Source: Brotaphodocola faecis (GTDB lineage: Bacteria > Bacillota > Clostridia > Lachnospirales > Lachnospiraceae). Taken from it: a stretch of 64,000 nucleotides of DNA. The translations under genes were made by a program, and so were the position numbers. Under the pieces are notes generated by a model. That model searched no databases. It was not told the origin of the DNA and saw only the letters and a program-made list of their open reading frames with translations. Location of the stretch: positions 1 through 64,000 of the forward strand of contig NZ_JBBMFJ010000001.1 of the NCBI RefSeq assembly GCF_040096075.1, written 5' to 3'. How positions within the stretch are numbered: the stretch's first letter is position 1; every line of letters begins with the position of its first letter. Of the stretch, positions 43,596-53,104 are shown piece by piece.

Positions 43596-44930
43596 TCAAA
43601 AATCTCCCGCAATCGTCTTAATCCCTATATTGTATGAGATTACTTCCGTGACGTTTCCCTTTCCAGAATCTTTATTCCCGCACGCCAGGCTCCAGACACG
43701 AAACACCATACAAAGATAATCCGAAAAGCCTGCCTTTTCCACATTGCCCGCTGTCAGAATCTCTACCTCCCCCAGCGCCTTTCCATTCAGTTCATAGCGC
43801 AGTACCCCGGCTTTTTCTCCTTCTGCCACCGGTGCCTGCATCGTTTCCGGTAGCAGCAGTTTCTTTTCTATGGAAGAAAAATCTTCCCCGCCAAGCCCCA
43901 AATAGGAGAATCCGCCCGCGTACTGAAGCAAAACGGAAGGCTCCACACCATCTGCCACATCCATCTGCGGCAATGCCGGCATCTCCCGGTCTTCGTACAG
44001 ACGGCAGTTGGCGTATCCATAGTTTAAAAGCGCCTGGGCATCCGCAAAGCGTGCCTTGTAATCCGGTGCCGCCATGATCACGGCAATCAGCCGCACGCCG
44101 TCCTTCTCGGCTGTGGCAGACAGGCAGTACTTCGCCAGAGAAGTGGAACCGGTCTTTAGGCCGGTCACTTTAAAATTTGTAGCCATTTTCAGAAGCTTAT
44201 TGGTATTGGCAAGCCCGAACTCTTTGGTTCCCTGCTTTGTTACATGGGTAATATTCTCCATCCAGATGGTTGAGTAGTTATGAATCTGCGGATATTTCGT
44301 GATCAGTTCCCGTGACATAATGGCAATGTCCCGCGCCGTAGTCAGATGCTCCGGCGACTCCGTCAGGCCGCAGCAGTCTACAAAATGGGTTCCTGTCATA
44401 CCAAGTCCCTTTGCCCGCTCATTCATGCTCTGGACAAAGGCATCCTCCGAACCGGCTATGTACTCTGCCATGGCCACCGACGCGTCATTGCCGGATGCAA
44501 TGACAATGCACTTGATCAGGGTCTCCACCGTCTGGACCTCTCCTTCCTCCAGAAACACCTGGGAACCGCCCATGGATTTGGCATGGGCGCTGGTCACCAC
44601 CTCATCACTTAAGCGGATTTTTCCCACGTCAATCGCGTCAAAGATGAGGATCAGGATCATGATTTTCGTGATGCTGGCCGGACTGCGCCGTTCATCCGCA
44701 TTCTTCTCATAAATGGTCTGCCCGGTAGAAGCTTCCATCAAAACCGCGCTGGGGGCCTGCACCTGCACAGACAGACTGTCGCTCTGCCCGGCCTGCTCCG
44801 CCCGGATCGTTTCCGCCTGTTTTCCCCCATTACCGGCCACAAGCCCTGCCATTCCCCATGCGCACGGTCCTGCCGGATTTATCAGATTTACCAGAAAGCT
44901 GGCGCATAGAGCCATTACCATTTTTTTCAT
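43596..44930 (-). CDS. D-alanyl-D-alanine carboxypeptidase (DacF/PBP5-type)
   Basis: A 444-residue secreted penicillin-binding protein that trims the terminal D-Ala from peptidoglycan peptides. After the signal peptide, the three active-site motifs are SITK (Ser86, Lys89), SGN (146-148) and KTG (259-261). A C-terminal beta-rich domain of about 100 residues follows, as in PBP5. The last 25 residues (VFRVWSLACGNKDSGKGN) are unlike the membrane-anchoring helix seen in many relatives. ATG 44930 has a weak GGGAA site. The stop overlaps the start of the orphan binding protein. Confidence 0.92.
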   Translation of the reverse strand: MKKMVMALCASFLVNLINPAGPCAWGMAGLVAGNGGKQAETIRAEQAGQSDSLSVQVQAPSAVLMEASTGQTIYEKNADERRSPASITKIMILILIFDAIDVGKIRLSDEVVTSAHAKSMGGSQVFLEEGEVQTVETLIKCIVIASGNDASVAMAEYIAGSEDAFVQSMNERAKGLGMTGTHFVDCCGLTESPEHLTTARDIAIMSRELITKYPQIHNYSTIWMENITHVTKQGTKEFGLANTNKLLKMATNFKVTGLKTGSTSLAKYCLSATAEKDGVRLIAVIMAAPDYKARFADAQALLNYGYANCRLYEDREMPALPQMDVADGVEPSVLLQYAGGFSYLGLGGEDFSSIEKKLLLPETMQAPVAEGEKAGVLRYELNGKALGEVEILTAGNVEKAGFSDYLCMVFRVWSLACGNKDSGKGNVTEVISYNIGIKTIAGDF

Positions 44931-45040
44931 AGGATTCCCGCCTGCAAACCGCAACCTTTTCCCTATAATCTATGGCTATTTTTCTGCTTCTATGCTATGA
45001 TGAAATTAGGATTAAATTTACATAAAGGGGTTTTCCATAT

Positions 45041-46465
45041 ATGAATGAATACTATTCCGGCAGGTCCTACAGCCGCAAGCGGCGCCCCTCCAGGCTCCCC
45101 CGTTTTCTGGCTGTGGCAGCCTGCATCGCACTGATCGGCGCACTGGGCACCGGCCTTTTTTTTCTGAGGAAGCAGCATCATAGCAAAGCTCCGGACACCT
45201 CCGGCGGCATTGTCATCTCCACGGACGCAGCTGGTTCGGAAGCAGAAGCTCCCACGGAGGGAGACGGCTTCGTCATGCCGGACACTCCGGCTGCGGACCT
45301 GCTCCACCAGGCCTACCTGCTGGCAGCCGGCTATGATTACGACGCCGCCATAGAACTGCTGAAGGGTTCCGAAGAATTTGCCTCCGATCCGGAGGTCATA
45401 TCCGCCATTGCCGGATATGAATCCACAAAAGCCACACTGGTCCGCACCCCTATCAGCCAGATTACTCATGTATTCTTTCACACACTGATTGCGGATCCAT
45501 CCAAAGCCTTCGACGGGGACGCAGACCAGGACGGCTACAACCAGGTCATGACCACCATCGACGAATTCAACAAAATTCTGGAGACCATGTATGAAAAAGG
45601 CTACGTCCTGGTAAAGCTTCACGATATGGCTTACGAGACTACCGACGAAAACGGAAACACCGTCATGAAGGCCGGAGATATCATGCTCCCGCCAGGCAAG
45701 ATTCCTTTTGTCATGTCCCAGGATGACCTCTGCTATTATCCCTACATGGATGGAGACGGCTTCGCGAACCGCATCGTGATCGGGGAAGACGGCAAGCCCA
45801 CCTGCCAGATGACTCTGGACGACGGCACTGTCACCACCGGAGACTATGACCTGGTTCCGATCCTGGAAAAATTCTGCGAACATCACCCGGATTTTTCCTA
45901 TAAGGGCGCACGGGCTGTTCTGGCCTTCACCGGCTACGAGGGCATCCTCGGCTACCGCACTTCTTCTGCCTACACCGGCTCCGAAACCTACGAGCAGGAC
46001 CGTCAGGCGGCCGCAGAGGTGGCCCAGTGCCTGCGTGACAACGGCTGGGAGCTTGCCTCCCACAGCTGGGGCCATCTGGATCTCGGTACCGTGGAATGGG
46101 ACCGTTTCCAGTCTGACACAGACAAATGGGAATCCGAAGTAGAATCCCTGATCGGCCCCACCGACATCATCCTTTTCCCATTTGGAGCGGATGTGGGCGA
46201 CTGGCATCCATACACCATGGAGAATGAGCGGTTCCGCTATCTTTACAATGCCGGTTTCCGCTACTTCTGCAACGTAGATTCCAGCCAGTACTGGGTTCAG
46301 CTCGGCGATGACTATCTCCGCCAGGGCCGCAGAAATCTCGACGGTTACCGCATGTGGAAAGATATCACCGCGGAGGCAGAAGGCCGTCCACGCAAATTAG
46401 AGGATCTGTTCCGGGCCGAAGACATCTTTGACAAGTCCAGACCGACCCCGGTTCCGGAAATGTAA
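45041..46465 (+). CDS. Membrane-anchored polysaccharide deacetylase-like protein
   Basis: A 474-residue protein with an N-terminal membrane anchor (about 20-42, after a basic stretch SRKRRPSRLPRF), a polar linker, a short helical segment (YLLAAGYDYDAAIELLKG) and a NodB-like catalytic domain. SQDDLCYY supplies the Asp pair and SHSWGH the two His of the metal site. NodB enzymes remove acetyl groups from peptidoglycan or other glycans. An insert of about 60 residues (GDGFANRIVIGEDGKP region) follows the first motif. ATG 45041 follows AAAGGGG. Confidence 0.8.
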   Translation: MNEYYSGRSYSRKRRPSRLPRFLAVAACIALIGALGTGLFFLRKQHHSKAPDTSGGIVISTDAAGSEAEAPTEGDGFVMPDTPAADLLHQAYLLAAGYDYDAAIELLKGSEEFASDPEVISAIAGYESTKATLVRTPISQITHVFFHTLIADPSKAFDGDADQDGYNQVMTTIDEFNKILETMYEKGYVLVKLHDMAYETTDENGNTVMKAGDIMLPPGKIPFVMSQDDLCYYPYMDGDGFANRIVIGEDGKPTCQMTLDDGTVTTGDYDLVPILEKFCEHHPDFSYKGARAVLAFTGYEGILGYRTSSAYTGSETYEQDRQAAAEVAQCLRDNGWELASHSWGHLDLGTVEWDRFQSDTDKWESEVESLIGPTDIILFPFGADVGDWHPYTMENERFRYLYNAGFRYFCNVDSSQYWVQLGDDYLRQGRRNLDGYRMWKDITAEAEGRPRKLEDLFRAEDIFDKSRPTPVPEM

Positions 46466-46486
46466 ACAACATAGCGTAAACAGAAA

Positions 46487-46520
46487 GAAGCTGCAGACGT
46501 CATTACGCATCTGCAGCTTC
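46487..46520. terminator. Bidirectional intrinsic terminator
   Basis: GAAGCTGCAGA and TCTGCAGCTTC are perfect 11-base arms, followed by TTTT on the plus strand. The stop codon of the convergent MATE gene (46503) lies in the loop. Confidence 0.8.
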
Positions 46521-47882
46521 TTTTGTATGTGGCTTTTCTATTTTCAGTTTTCCAAAAAACAGATAGTAAATAACAAACAGCACCGTTGTGGTAACCCAGG
46601 TCAGCGGATAGCTGAACATAATCGTGTAGATATCCCGCTTAAGCGGTACCGCGATCAGAATCCAGCCCACGCGCAGCACACAGACACCAAGCAGGCTGAT
46701 GATCATGGGACGCCAGCAGTCTCCCACTCCCCGCAGGGCACCGGACAGAATCTCAATGGCAACATACTCCACATACAGGGGCGCCAGATAACGCATCATG
46801 GCAATACCGATGGCAATGACATCCTGGTCTGTCGTAAACAGTTCGTACCCATACACGCCGTAGTGGTAAATGAGAAACGACATGCCAAGGGAGGCCAGAA
46901 CCGTCATGACCATACAGGTCCGCACGCCACGGTGCACGCGGTCCATCTTCCCGGCTCCGTAATTCTGTCCCACAAAGGTAGTCACGGAAATGCCAAAAGC
47001 GTTGATCATCATCCAGAATACGGAATCCAGTTTGCTGTACGCGGCCCAGGCCGCCACCGTGTTGGTTCCCAAGGAATTGATTCCCGACTGGATGATGACA
47101 TTGGACAGGCCATACATCACCGACTGCATCCCCGCCGGAAGTCCAATGCGGATGATGCGCTTTAGCATCCGCCTGTCCAGACAGAGTTCTTTTAATACCA
47201 GGCGGTGCATGTCCTTTGTCCGCATCAGGCAGGCCACCACCAGAAACGCGCTGAACAGCTGGGAAAGGATCGTGGCAAGGGCTGCTCCCACCACCCCAAG
47301 GCGGCAGAATACAACGAGCACAATATCCAGCGCAATGTTCACCAGGCAGCTCGCCGCCAGAAAATACAATGGCCGCTTAGAATCTCCCACCGCCCGCAGA
47401 ATAGCTGCTCCCACATTGTAGACCAGATTGGCAATGATCCCGATAAAATAGATGCGCAGATAGATTACGGAAAGCCCCAGCACATCCCCCGGCGTTCCCA
47501 TGGCCTCCAGCATAAACGGTGCCAGCCCGATTCCGGCAAACATGATGACCACACCGGAAATGATGCTGAACATCAGTGCCGTGTGGACCGCATAGCCCAC
47601 CATCTCCGGACGTTTTGCCCCATAATACTGAGATACGATCACGGACGCTCCGGATGACAGGCCCACGAAGAAACCCACGATCAGCTGTGTCAGCATGCTG
47701 GTGGAACCGCCCACCGCCGAAAGCGCCTCTTTTCCCACAAACCGCCCCACGATCATGGCGTCGGCCGCATTATAAAGCTGTTGGAAAAAAGTGCCGAACA
47801 GGATCGGGAAGAAAAAGAACAGCAGCTGCTGCCAGATGATTCCTTCCGTAATCTGGTTTCCCTTTGTTTTTTCTTTTGTCAT
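46503..47882 (-). CDS. MATE family efflux transporter
   Basis: A 459-residue, twelve-helix MATE exporter, the second of the window. Paired motifs are PILFGTFFQQLYNAADAMIVGRFVG and PAGMQSVMYGLSNVIIQSGI, with VGQNYGAGKMDRV between halves. ATG 47882 was chosen; GGGAGG lies twelve bases upstream, and a TTG at 47903 is an alternative. Single gene. Substrate unknown. Confidence 0.92.
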   Translation of the reverse strand: MTKEKTKGNQITEGIIWQQLLFFFFPILFGTFFQQLYNAADAMIVGRFVGKEALSAVGGSTSMLTQLIVGFFVGLSSGASVIVSQYYGAKRPEMVGYAVHTALMFSIISGVVIMFAGIGLAPFMLEAMGTPGDVLGLSVIYLRIYFIGIIANLVYNVGAAILRAVGDSKRPLYFLAASCLVNIALDIVLVVFCRLGVVGAALATILSQLFSAFLVVACLMRTKDMHRLVLKELCLDRRMLKRIIRIGLPAGMQSVMYGLSNVIIQSGINSLGTNTVAAWAAYSKLDSVFWMMINAFGISVTTFVGQNYGAGKMDRVHRGVRTCMVMTVLASLGMSFLIYHYGVYGYELFTTDQDVIAIGIAMMRYLAPLYVEYVAIEILSGALRGVGDCWRPMIISLLGVCVLRVGWILIAVPLKRDIYTIMFSYPLTWVTTTVLFVIYYLFFGKLKIEKPHTKEAADA

Positions 47883-48040
47883 GTCCCCAAAAAACCTCCC
47901 CAAAACACACTAGTTCCGAATGATTGTCTTTTCATGATATCGTATTTTGGATTTTCCGTCAATTCCTGCGTGTCCAGGAACCATTTTTTTAAGAAGTAAT
48001 CCAAAATTAAAAATATCTTAAAGCTTTTTTGATCCATACT

Positions 48041-48049
48041 TGCTATAAT
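48041..48049 (+). promoter_or_regulatory. Extended -10 promoter of the lipoprotein gene
   Basis: TGCTATAAT with the hexamer at 48044-48049, about 30 bases before the start codon. No good -35 box is seen, as is common for TGn promoters. Confidence 0.5.
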
Positions 48050-48078
48050 GACAGAACGATTAATTTGGGAGAATTATT

Positions 48079-48939
48079 ATGCAAAAATACCGCAAATTTC
48101 TGGTTCTTCTGGCTCTGTCGGCCACGGCTCTGGCTGTTAGCGGCTGCGGCGCGTCAGAAAGCACTGCCGCAAAAACCGCAGATACCTCCGCGACCAGCAT
48201 GCAGGCAGACCAGGAACCTTCCGATATGATTTTTTTAGACAATACCATGTATTATGACGCGGGGCGCACGGTGTTCACGCAGCCGGACCATACAGACGGC
48301 ACCATTCAGTCCATAACAGCCGGCGGACAAAAACCTGCCCGCAATGAAGAAGCCAGTTTTGACTGTCAGGGAGCTCCCTACTGCATTCTGGCCGATGGCG
48401 CAGCCGCTGTCCTGACCGATGAAGCTTCCGGCACCTATGAACTTTTTCTGGCCGATGACACCGTAGAGTTCCAGGGCGTCTTCAAAAAAAAGAAAGAGCT
48501 TTCCGATGACACGTTAAAATGGCTGAATTTCTACTACAGCCTTTCCGAGTCAGACCGCAACGCTCTTTCCATGATTCCTTCGGAATTTGCCGGACAGATT
48601 CCGAGCGGCAGTACCGCCGTCAATGAAACCGCTGTCTCCGGAACTTCCTATCCGGAAGCCCTCACCCAGGAAGAACTGGATGCCACCGAAGCGCTTGCCC
48701 AGTATTATTTTACAGAAGAAGTGACTTCTTTTGAAGGCGTTGACCAGATTTACCCTGCAGACTCCTCCGACCCGCAGTACCACAACAGCGGAATCGAAGA
48801 CGATTACGGCCCCGGCAATATCATCATCTACCGGGTTCTGACCAACCTCGACCGCCGGGACGGCAACCCCTTCCGCTACATCAGCATCGCAAGGAAGTCC
48901 AAATCCGACGACTGGAAGATCATCAACAGCGGATTCTAA
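48079..48939 (+). CDS. Hypothetical lipoprotein
   Basis: A 286-residue lipoprotein: signal peptide with lipobox VSGC (Cys23). A Thr/Ala/Ser-rich linker follows and then a domain with a repeated acidic character (DDTLKWLNFYYSLSESDRNAL, SDDWKIINSGF). I recognise no family. ATG 48079 follows TTGGGAGAATT. It is convergent with the KdpE-like gene, only ten bases apart, with no terminator visible between them. Confidence 0.75.
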   Translation: MQKYRKFLVLLALSATALAVSGCGASESTAAKTADTSATSMQADQEPSDMIFLDNTMYYDAGRTVFTQPDHTDGTIQSITAGGQKPARNEEASFDCQGAPYCILADGAAAVLTDEASGTYELFLADDTVEFQGVFKKKKELSDDTLKWLNFYYSLSESDRNALSMIPSEFAGQIPSGSTAVNETAVSGTSYPEALTQEELDATEALAQYYFTEEVTSFEGVDQIYPADSSDPQYHNSGIEDDYGPGNIIIYRVLTNLDRRDGNPFRYISIARKSKSDDWKIINSGF

Positions 48940-48949
48940 AATACTATTT

Positions 48950-49645
48950 TTATTCCTTCATCCGGTATCCCACTCCAATCTCGGTAAAGATGTAGTGCGG
49001 CTCTGCCGGATTGCTTTCCAGTTTGCGGCGGATATTTGCCATGTTTACGCGGAGGATCTGGTTATCGGTATCGGCATACGGCCCCCAGATTTCCTTCAGG
49101 ATAAAGTCATACGTGAGAACCTTGCCCGCATTTTTGGCAAGCAGGGATACCAGCTTATACTCGATCTGGGTCAGGTGGATGTCTTCTCCATTCAGCGTCA
49201 CCACCCGTTTATCAAAATCAATGACCAGGCCATCCCGGGAGTAAACCGTCTCACGCGGACCAGCGTTTGACACCTGGGCGCTGTGGCGCAGGGCCGTGCG
49301 GATTCTCGCCAGCAGTTCCTCAGAACCGAAGGGCTTTGTTATGTAATCATCGGCTCCCTGGTCAAGAGCCTGAACCTTTTCCGCCTCCTGGGTTCTGGCA
49401 GAGATTACAATGACCGGAACCGCAGAGAAACCACGCACACGCTCAAGAACCTCACTGCCATCAATATCCGGCAGTCCCAGATCCAGAAGAATCAGGTCCG
49501 GATGGTGGGAGGTGCACAGGGAAAGTCCCGACATTCCGTTCATGGCGCGCAGGGCCTTGTAGCCATTTGATATCACAATCGTCTCAATGTAATTTCCAAT
49601 ATTTTTTTCATCTTCAATGATCAGAATTACCTGTTTATTTGTCAT
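48950..49645 (-). CDS. KdpE-like response regulator
   Basis: A 231-residue OmpR-type regulator closest in style to KdpE: receiver with Asp55 (LLDLGLPDIDG), switch Lys in ITKPF, and a winged helix with EYKLVSLLAKNAGKVLTY and NIRRKLE. It overlaps its kinase gene by 11 bases. KdpE normally controls the kdpFABC potassium pump, but no kdp structural genes are here, so its targets are unknown. Confidence 0.92.
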   Translation of the reverse strand: MTNKQVILIIEDEKNIGNYIETIVISNGYKALRAMNGMSGLSLCTSHHPDLILLDLGLPDIDGSEVLERVRGFSAVPVIVISARTQEAEKVQALDQGADDYITKPFGSEELLARIRTALRHSAQVSNAGPRETVYSRDGLVIDFDKRVVTLNGEDIHLTQIEYKLVSLLAKNAGKVLTYDFILKEIWGPYADTDNQILRVNMANIRRKLESNPAEPHYIFTEIGVGYRMKE

Positions 49646-50771
49646 GTTCTTCTTCCTCTTCCAATGGTAATGTAAAAATGAATTCGGCTCCCTTCAGGCG
49701 GTTTGCCGCCTCAATGGTTCCGTTATGCGCATTGATAATGGTCTTGCAGATGGTAAGTCCGATTCCCATTCCTTTGTGGGAATCTCCGCTGGCATTAGGT
49801 TCGATTCCTGCTCCGTCAAAAATTGTTTTCAGGCGCTCCGGATCAATTCCTTTGCCATAATCCCGGATATGAAACGCTACATAGCCGTCTCTCTTCTCCA
49901 CATAAAACTCAATTGGCTCATCCGTTCCGGAATGATACACCGCGTTCTCCAGCAGGTTGATGATAACCTGCTCAATGAGTGTAGCGTCCATGGGTACCAT
50001 CAGAAACTCATCTGGAACCTTCACATCAACCTTACTATCCGGAAGCCGTTTCCGGAAACGCTGCACCGCCTCTGCTACCACTTCCTCCAGTGGCTCCGGT
50101 GATGTGCTCACATGTGTATCCCCCACCCGGATTCTGGTAACAGAAAGCAGATTTTCCACCATGTTTAACAGCCAGTTGGCGTCCTCACGAATTCCTGCTA
50201 ACAGTTCACATCGTTTTGCTTCCGTTATTTCCGGACTGTCACTCAGCGCAGTATCTGCCAGGCCAATGATACTGGTTAACGGAGTTCTCAGATCATGCGA
50301 TACCGCCCGCAGCAGATTCGCCCGCATGGTCTCTTTCTCTGCCTCCACCAGAAGCTTTTCACGTTCATTCAGAAGCTGGCTCTGCTTTTTAAAGCGTGTC
50401 GTTGTCGTACTGGTGATGGAAGACACCAGCAGCATGCCAAGAAAGGTCACCGGGTATCCGTCTATGGAAAAATTAAAATTCATATATGGAAATGTAAAAA
50501 CATAATTAACAAAAAACACGCCGAAAACTGCCGCAATGATTCCTGTGATATAGCCGATTGTATAACGGGCCACCAGCATGACTGCCAGCACATAGATAAT
50601 TGCTACACTGGTAGAGTTTTTACTGTAATGAAAAAAGGCCTGCGCCATAATGGTCGATATTCCCATAATCAGCAGCGTGATCAGCACATTGTGCAGAATC
50701 ACTGTCCTGATTTTGGGATGCTCTTTTTCATGCTTTGAGGATGTCCTCTTATGTTTCGTATCTACACTCAT
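49635..50771 (-). CDS. KdpD-like histidine kinase lacking the N-terminal sensor domains
   Basis: A 378-residue kinase. It begins directly before a DUF4118-type four-helix membrane region (about 30-130) and has a kinase core with AVSHDLRTPLTSIIG, NLLENAVYHSG, DYGKGIDP and GMGIGLTICK. The cytoplasmic KdpD and USP domains that precede the membrane part in full KdpD are absent, with no trace upstream. ATG 50771 follows GCGGAGGCATTT. An upstream in-frame extension to 50852 crosses the tpiA terminator side and is unlikely. Confidence 0.9.
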   Translation of the reverse strand: MSVDTKHKRTSSKHEKEHPKIRTVILHNVLITLLIMGISTIMAQAFFHYSKNSTSVAIIYVLAVMLVARYTIGYITGIIAAVFGVFFVNYVFTFPYMNFNFSIDGYPVTFLGMLLVSSITSTTTTRFKKQSQLLNEREKLLVEAEKETMRANLLRAVSHDLRTPLTSIIGLADTALSDSPEITEAKRCELLAGIREDANWLLNMVENLLSVTRIRVGDTHVSTSPEPLEEVVAEAVQRFRKRLPDSKVDVKVPDEFLMVPMDATLIEQVIINLLENAVYHSGTDEPIEFYVEKRDGYVAFHIRDYGKGIDPERLKTIFDGAGIEPNASGDSHKGMGIGLTICKTIINAHNGTIEAANRLKGAEFIFTLPLEEEEEHDK

Positions 50772-50824
50772 AAATGCCTCCGCAAGCTTTCCAGAATATC
50801 CTTTCCACGTCTGGAAAACAAAAA

Positions 50825-50851
50825 TGGGAACGGAATATGCTTCCGCTCCCA
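50825..50851 (-). terminator. Intrinsic terminator of tpiA
   Basis: On the minus strand TGGGAGCGGAA and TTCCGTTCCCA pair around GCATA and are followed by TTTTTGTTTT, 83 bases after the tpiA stop. Confidence 0.8.
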
Positions 50852-50933
50852 CTTATTTTACTATAAAAAGAATGCAGTGTATAGTTTTTGAAATACCTGT
50901 TTCTGATTCCTTAACATTCCCTTTACGGCTGTC

Positions 50934-51686
50934 TTATTTGTTGTAATTCACAATTGCGCCAAAATCCGGTTTTAAGGATGCGCCGCCTACCAGACCGCCA
51001 TCGATGTCTGCCTGCGCAAACAGCTCCGGTGCGCTTGCTGCGGATACAGAGCCGCCATACTGGATGCGGATGGCTGCTGCGGTTGCCTCATCATAGATCT
51101 CGCTAATGCATGCGCGGATAGCTGCACATACTTCCTGTGCCTGTTCGGTGGTAGCCACTTTGCCGGTACCGATGGCCCAGATCGGCTCATAAGCAATGAC
51201 TGCGGTCTTTGCCTGATCTGCGGTTACGTTTAAGAATGCAACCTTGATCTGCTGACGGATCCAGTCAATGGTGATGCCCTGCTCTCTCTGGGTCAGGCTC
51301 TCACCACAGCAGATGATCGGGGTGATACCGTGCTCAAATGCCTTGAGAACTTTCTTATTTACCGTCTCATTAGTCTCCGCGAAGTACTCTCTTCTCTCAG
51401 AATGGCCGATGATGACGTATTTTACGCCTGCATCTACTAACATGTTCGGGGAAATTTCGCCGGTATAAGCGCCTTTCTCCTCGAAGTACATATTCTCAGC
51501 ACCAATCTGGATGTTGGTGCCCTTTGCTGCTTCCATAGCCGGGATGATGTCGATGGCCGGAACACAGAGCAGAACGTCAACTTCATCGTTCTGTACAAGT
51601 GGTTTTAAAGTATTGATCAGGGCAACTGCCTCGGAAGGGGTCATGTTCATCTTCCAGTTGCCTGCGATGATTTTTTTTCTGGACAT
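50934..51686 (-). CDS. tpiA: Triosephosphate isomerase
   Basis: A 250-residue TIM-barrel enzyme interconverting dihydroxyacetone phosphate and glyceraldehyde 3-phosphate. Catalytic Lys in NWKMNM, His in GHSERR, Glu in AYEPIWAIGTGK, and the phosphate loop GGSVSAAS are all present. ATG 51686 follows TTAGGAGGATACTATATT. It is third in the gap-pgk-tpiA order and separated from pgk by repeats. Confidence 0.98.
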   Translation of the reverse strand: MSRKKIIAGNWKMNMTPSEAVALINTLKPLVQNDEVDVLLCVPAIDIIPAMEAAKGTNIQIGAENMYFEEKGAYTGEISPNMLVDAGVKYVIIGHSERREYFAETNETVNKKVLKAFEHGITPIICCGESLTQREQGITIDWIRQQIKVAFLNVTADQAKTAVIAYEPIWAIGTGKVATTEQAQEVCAAIRACISEIYDEATAAAIRIQYGGSVSAASAPELFAQADIDGGLVGGASLKPDFGAIVNYNK

Positions 51687-51740
51687 AATATAGTATCCTC
51701 CTAATTCATTTGGTAGCTTTTCCTTGTGGAAACTTCCCCT

Positions 51741-51828
51741 TACTAAGCTCGTGCTGCGCTTTCAGCTTGCACTTGCCAAGTGCGGGGAAGTAAGTTCGTA
51801 CTAAGTTTGTGCTTCGCCTGCGGCTCGC
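51741..51828. repeat. Imperfect 30-base direct repeat between pgk and tpiA
   Basis: TACTAAGCTCGTGCTGCGCT... (51741-51770) recurs as TACTAAGTTTGTGCTTCGCC... (51799-51828), 22 of 30 positions alike, with further CACTAAGTACTTAC at 51831-51845 running to the pgk stop. The whole 155-base gap is made of this material plus the tpiA ribosome site. No promoter or terminator is clear in it. Confidence 0.65.
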
Positions 51829-51841
51829 ACGCACTAAGTAC

Positions 51842-53065
51842 TTACTTATCGTCCGCTGCTGCTACGCCTGGGAGGGACTTGCCCTCTAAGAACTCCAGGG
51901 ATGCGCCGCCGCCGGTGGAAATGTGGCTCATCTTGTCTGCGAAGCCGAGCTGGTTGACTGCTGCTGCGGAGTCACCGCCGCCGATGATGGTGGTGGCGTC
52001 GGTCTCTGCCAGTGCTTTGGCTACGGCAATGGTACCTGCTGCCAGGGTCGGGTTCTCGAATACGCCCATCGGTCCGTTCCATACAACGGTCTTGGCGCTC
52101 TTAACAGCCTCTGCGTACAGTTTTGCGGTCTCAGTGCCGATATCCAGGCCCATCATGTCTGCCGGGATCTGGTCCGCTGCTACGTTCTGAACCTCGATCG
52201 GTGCGTCGATCGGATCCGGGAAAGATGCTGCTACTGCTGCGTCTACCGGAAGCAGGAGCTTCTTGCCAAGCTTCTCAGCCTTCTCCAGCATCTCCTTGCA
52301 GTAATCTAACTTGGTATCGTCTACCAGGGATTTACCGATTTCTTTGCCCTCTGCCTTTAAGAAGGTGAATGCCATGCCGCCGCCGATGATCAGAGTGTCG
52401 CACTTCTCAAGCAGGTTGGAGATTACGTTTAATTTGTCTGCAACCTTTGCGCCGCCCAGAATTGCCACAAACGGTCTTACCGGGTTCTCGACAGCGTTGC
52501 CCAGGAAGTCAATTTCTTTCTGCATCAGGTAGCCAACTGCGTTGGTGCCGCCCTTTGCGGTGATAAATTTAGTTACGCCCTCAACGGAAGCGTGTGCTCT
52601 GTGGGAGGAGCCGAATGCATCACATACATAGTCATCTGCCAGATCAGCCAGCTCTTTGCTGAACTGCTCGCCGTTCTTGGTCTCTTCCGCGCCACGGAAA
52701 CGGGTATTCTGAAGCAGGACAACGTCGCCCTCTTTCATAGCCTCAACAGCCTTGGTAGCTGCCTCGCCGGTTACGTTGTAATCCGATACGAATACAACAT
52801 CCTTGCCCAGCTTCTCGGACAGGCGTACTGCAACCGGAGCCAGAGACTCGCCCTCGTTCGGGCCATTCTTTACTTTGCCCAGGTGGGAGCAGAGAATCAC
52901 TTTTGCGCCCTCACCGATCAGCTTCTGGATGGTCGGCAGTGCAGCCACGATACGGGTCTCGTCGGTGATGACACCGTTCTTTAACGGTACGTTGAAATCA
53001 CAGCGCACCAGAACTCTTTTTCCTTTTAAATTTTTCAGATCGTCAACACTTTTTTTGTTTAACAT
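51842..53065 (-). CDS. pgk: Phosphoglycerate kinase
   Basis: A 407-residue two-domain enzyme making ATP from 1,3-bisphosphoglycerate. N-terminal domain RCDFNVPLKNG, SHLGK and the substrate Arg region; C-terminal nucleotide domain with GGGMAFTFLKAEG and the hinge; final GGGDSAAAV and STGGGASLEFLEGK. ATG 53065 follows AAAGGGGACAACCTCT. A longer in-frame frame runs to 53152 through hairpins and is rejected. Confidence 0.98.
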   Translation of the reverse strand: MLNKKSVDDLKNLKGKRVLVRCDFNVPLKNGVITDETRIVAALPTIQKLIGEGAKVILCSHLGKVKNGPNEGESLAPVAVRLSEKLGKDVVFVSDYNVTGEAATKAVEAMKEGDVVLLQNTRFRGAEETKNGEQFSKELADLADDYVCDAFGSSHRAHASVEGVTKFITAKGGTNAVGYLMQKEIDFLGNAVENPVRPFVAILGGAKVADKLNVISNLLEKCDTLIIGGGMAFTFLKAEGKEIGKSLVDDTKLDYCKEMLEKAEKLGKKLLLPVDAAVAASFPDPIDAPIEVQNVAADQIPADMMGLDIGTETAKLYAEAVKSAKTVVWNGPMGVFENPTLAAGTIAVAKALAETDATTIIGGGDSAAAVNQLGFADKMSHISTGGGASLEFLEGKSLPGVAAADDK

Positions 53066-53104
53066 AGAGGTTGTCCCCTTTCTTTGTATACATTTGATTA
53101 CAGC

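Noticed and set aside
44990..46207. Long minus-strand open frame of about 400 codons
   Set aside because: It lies antisense to the deacetylase-like gene, has no ribosome site, and reads as a compositional shadow of a GC-rich gene.
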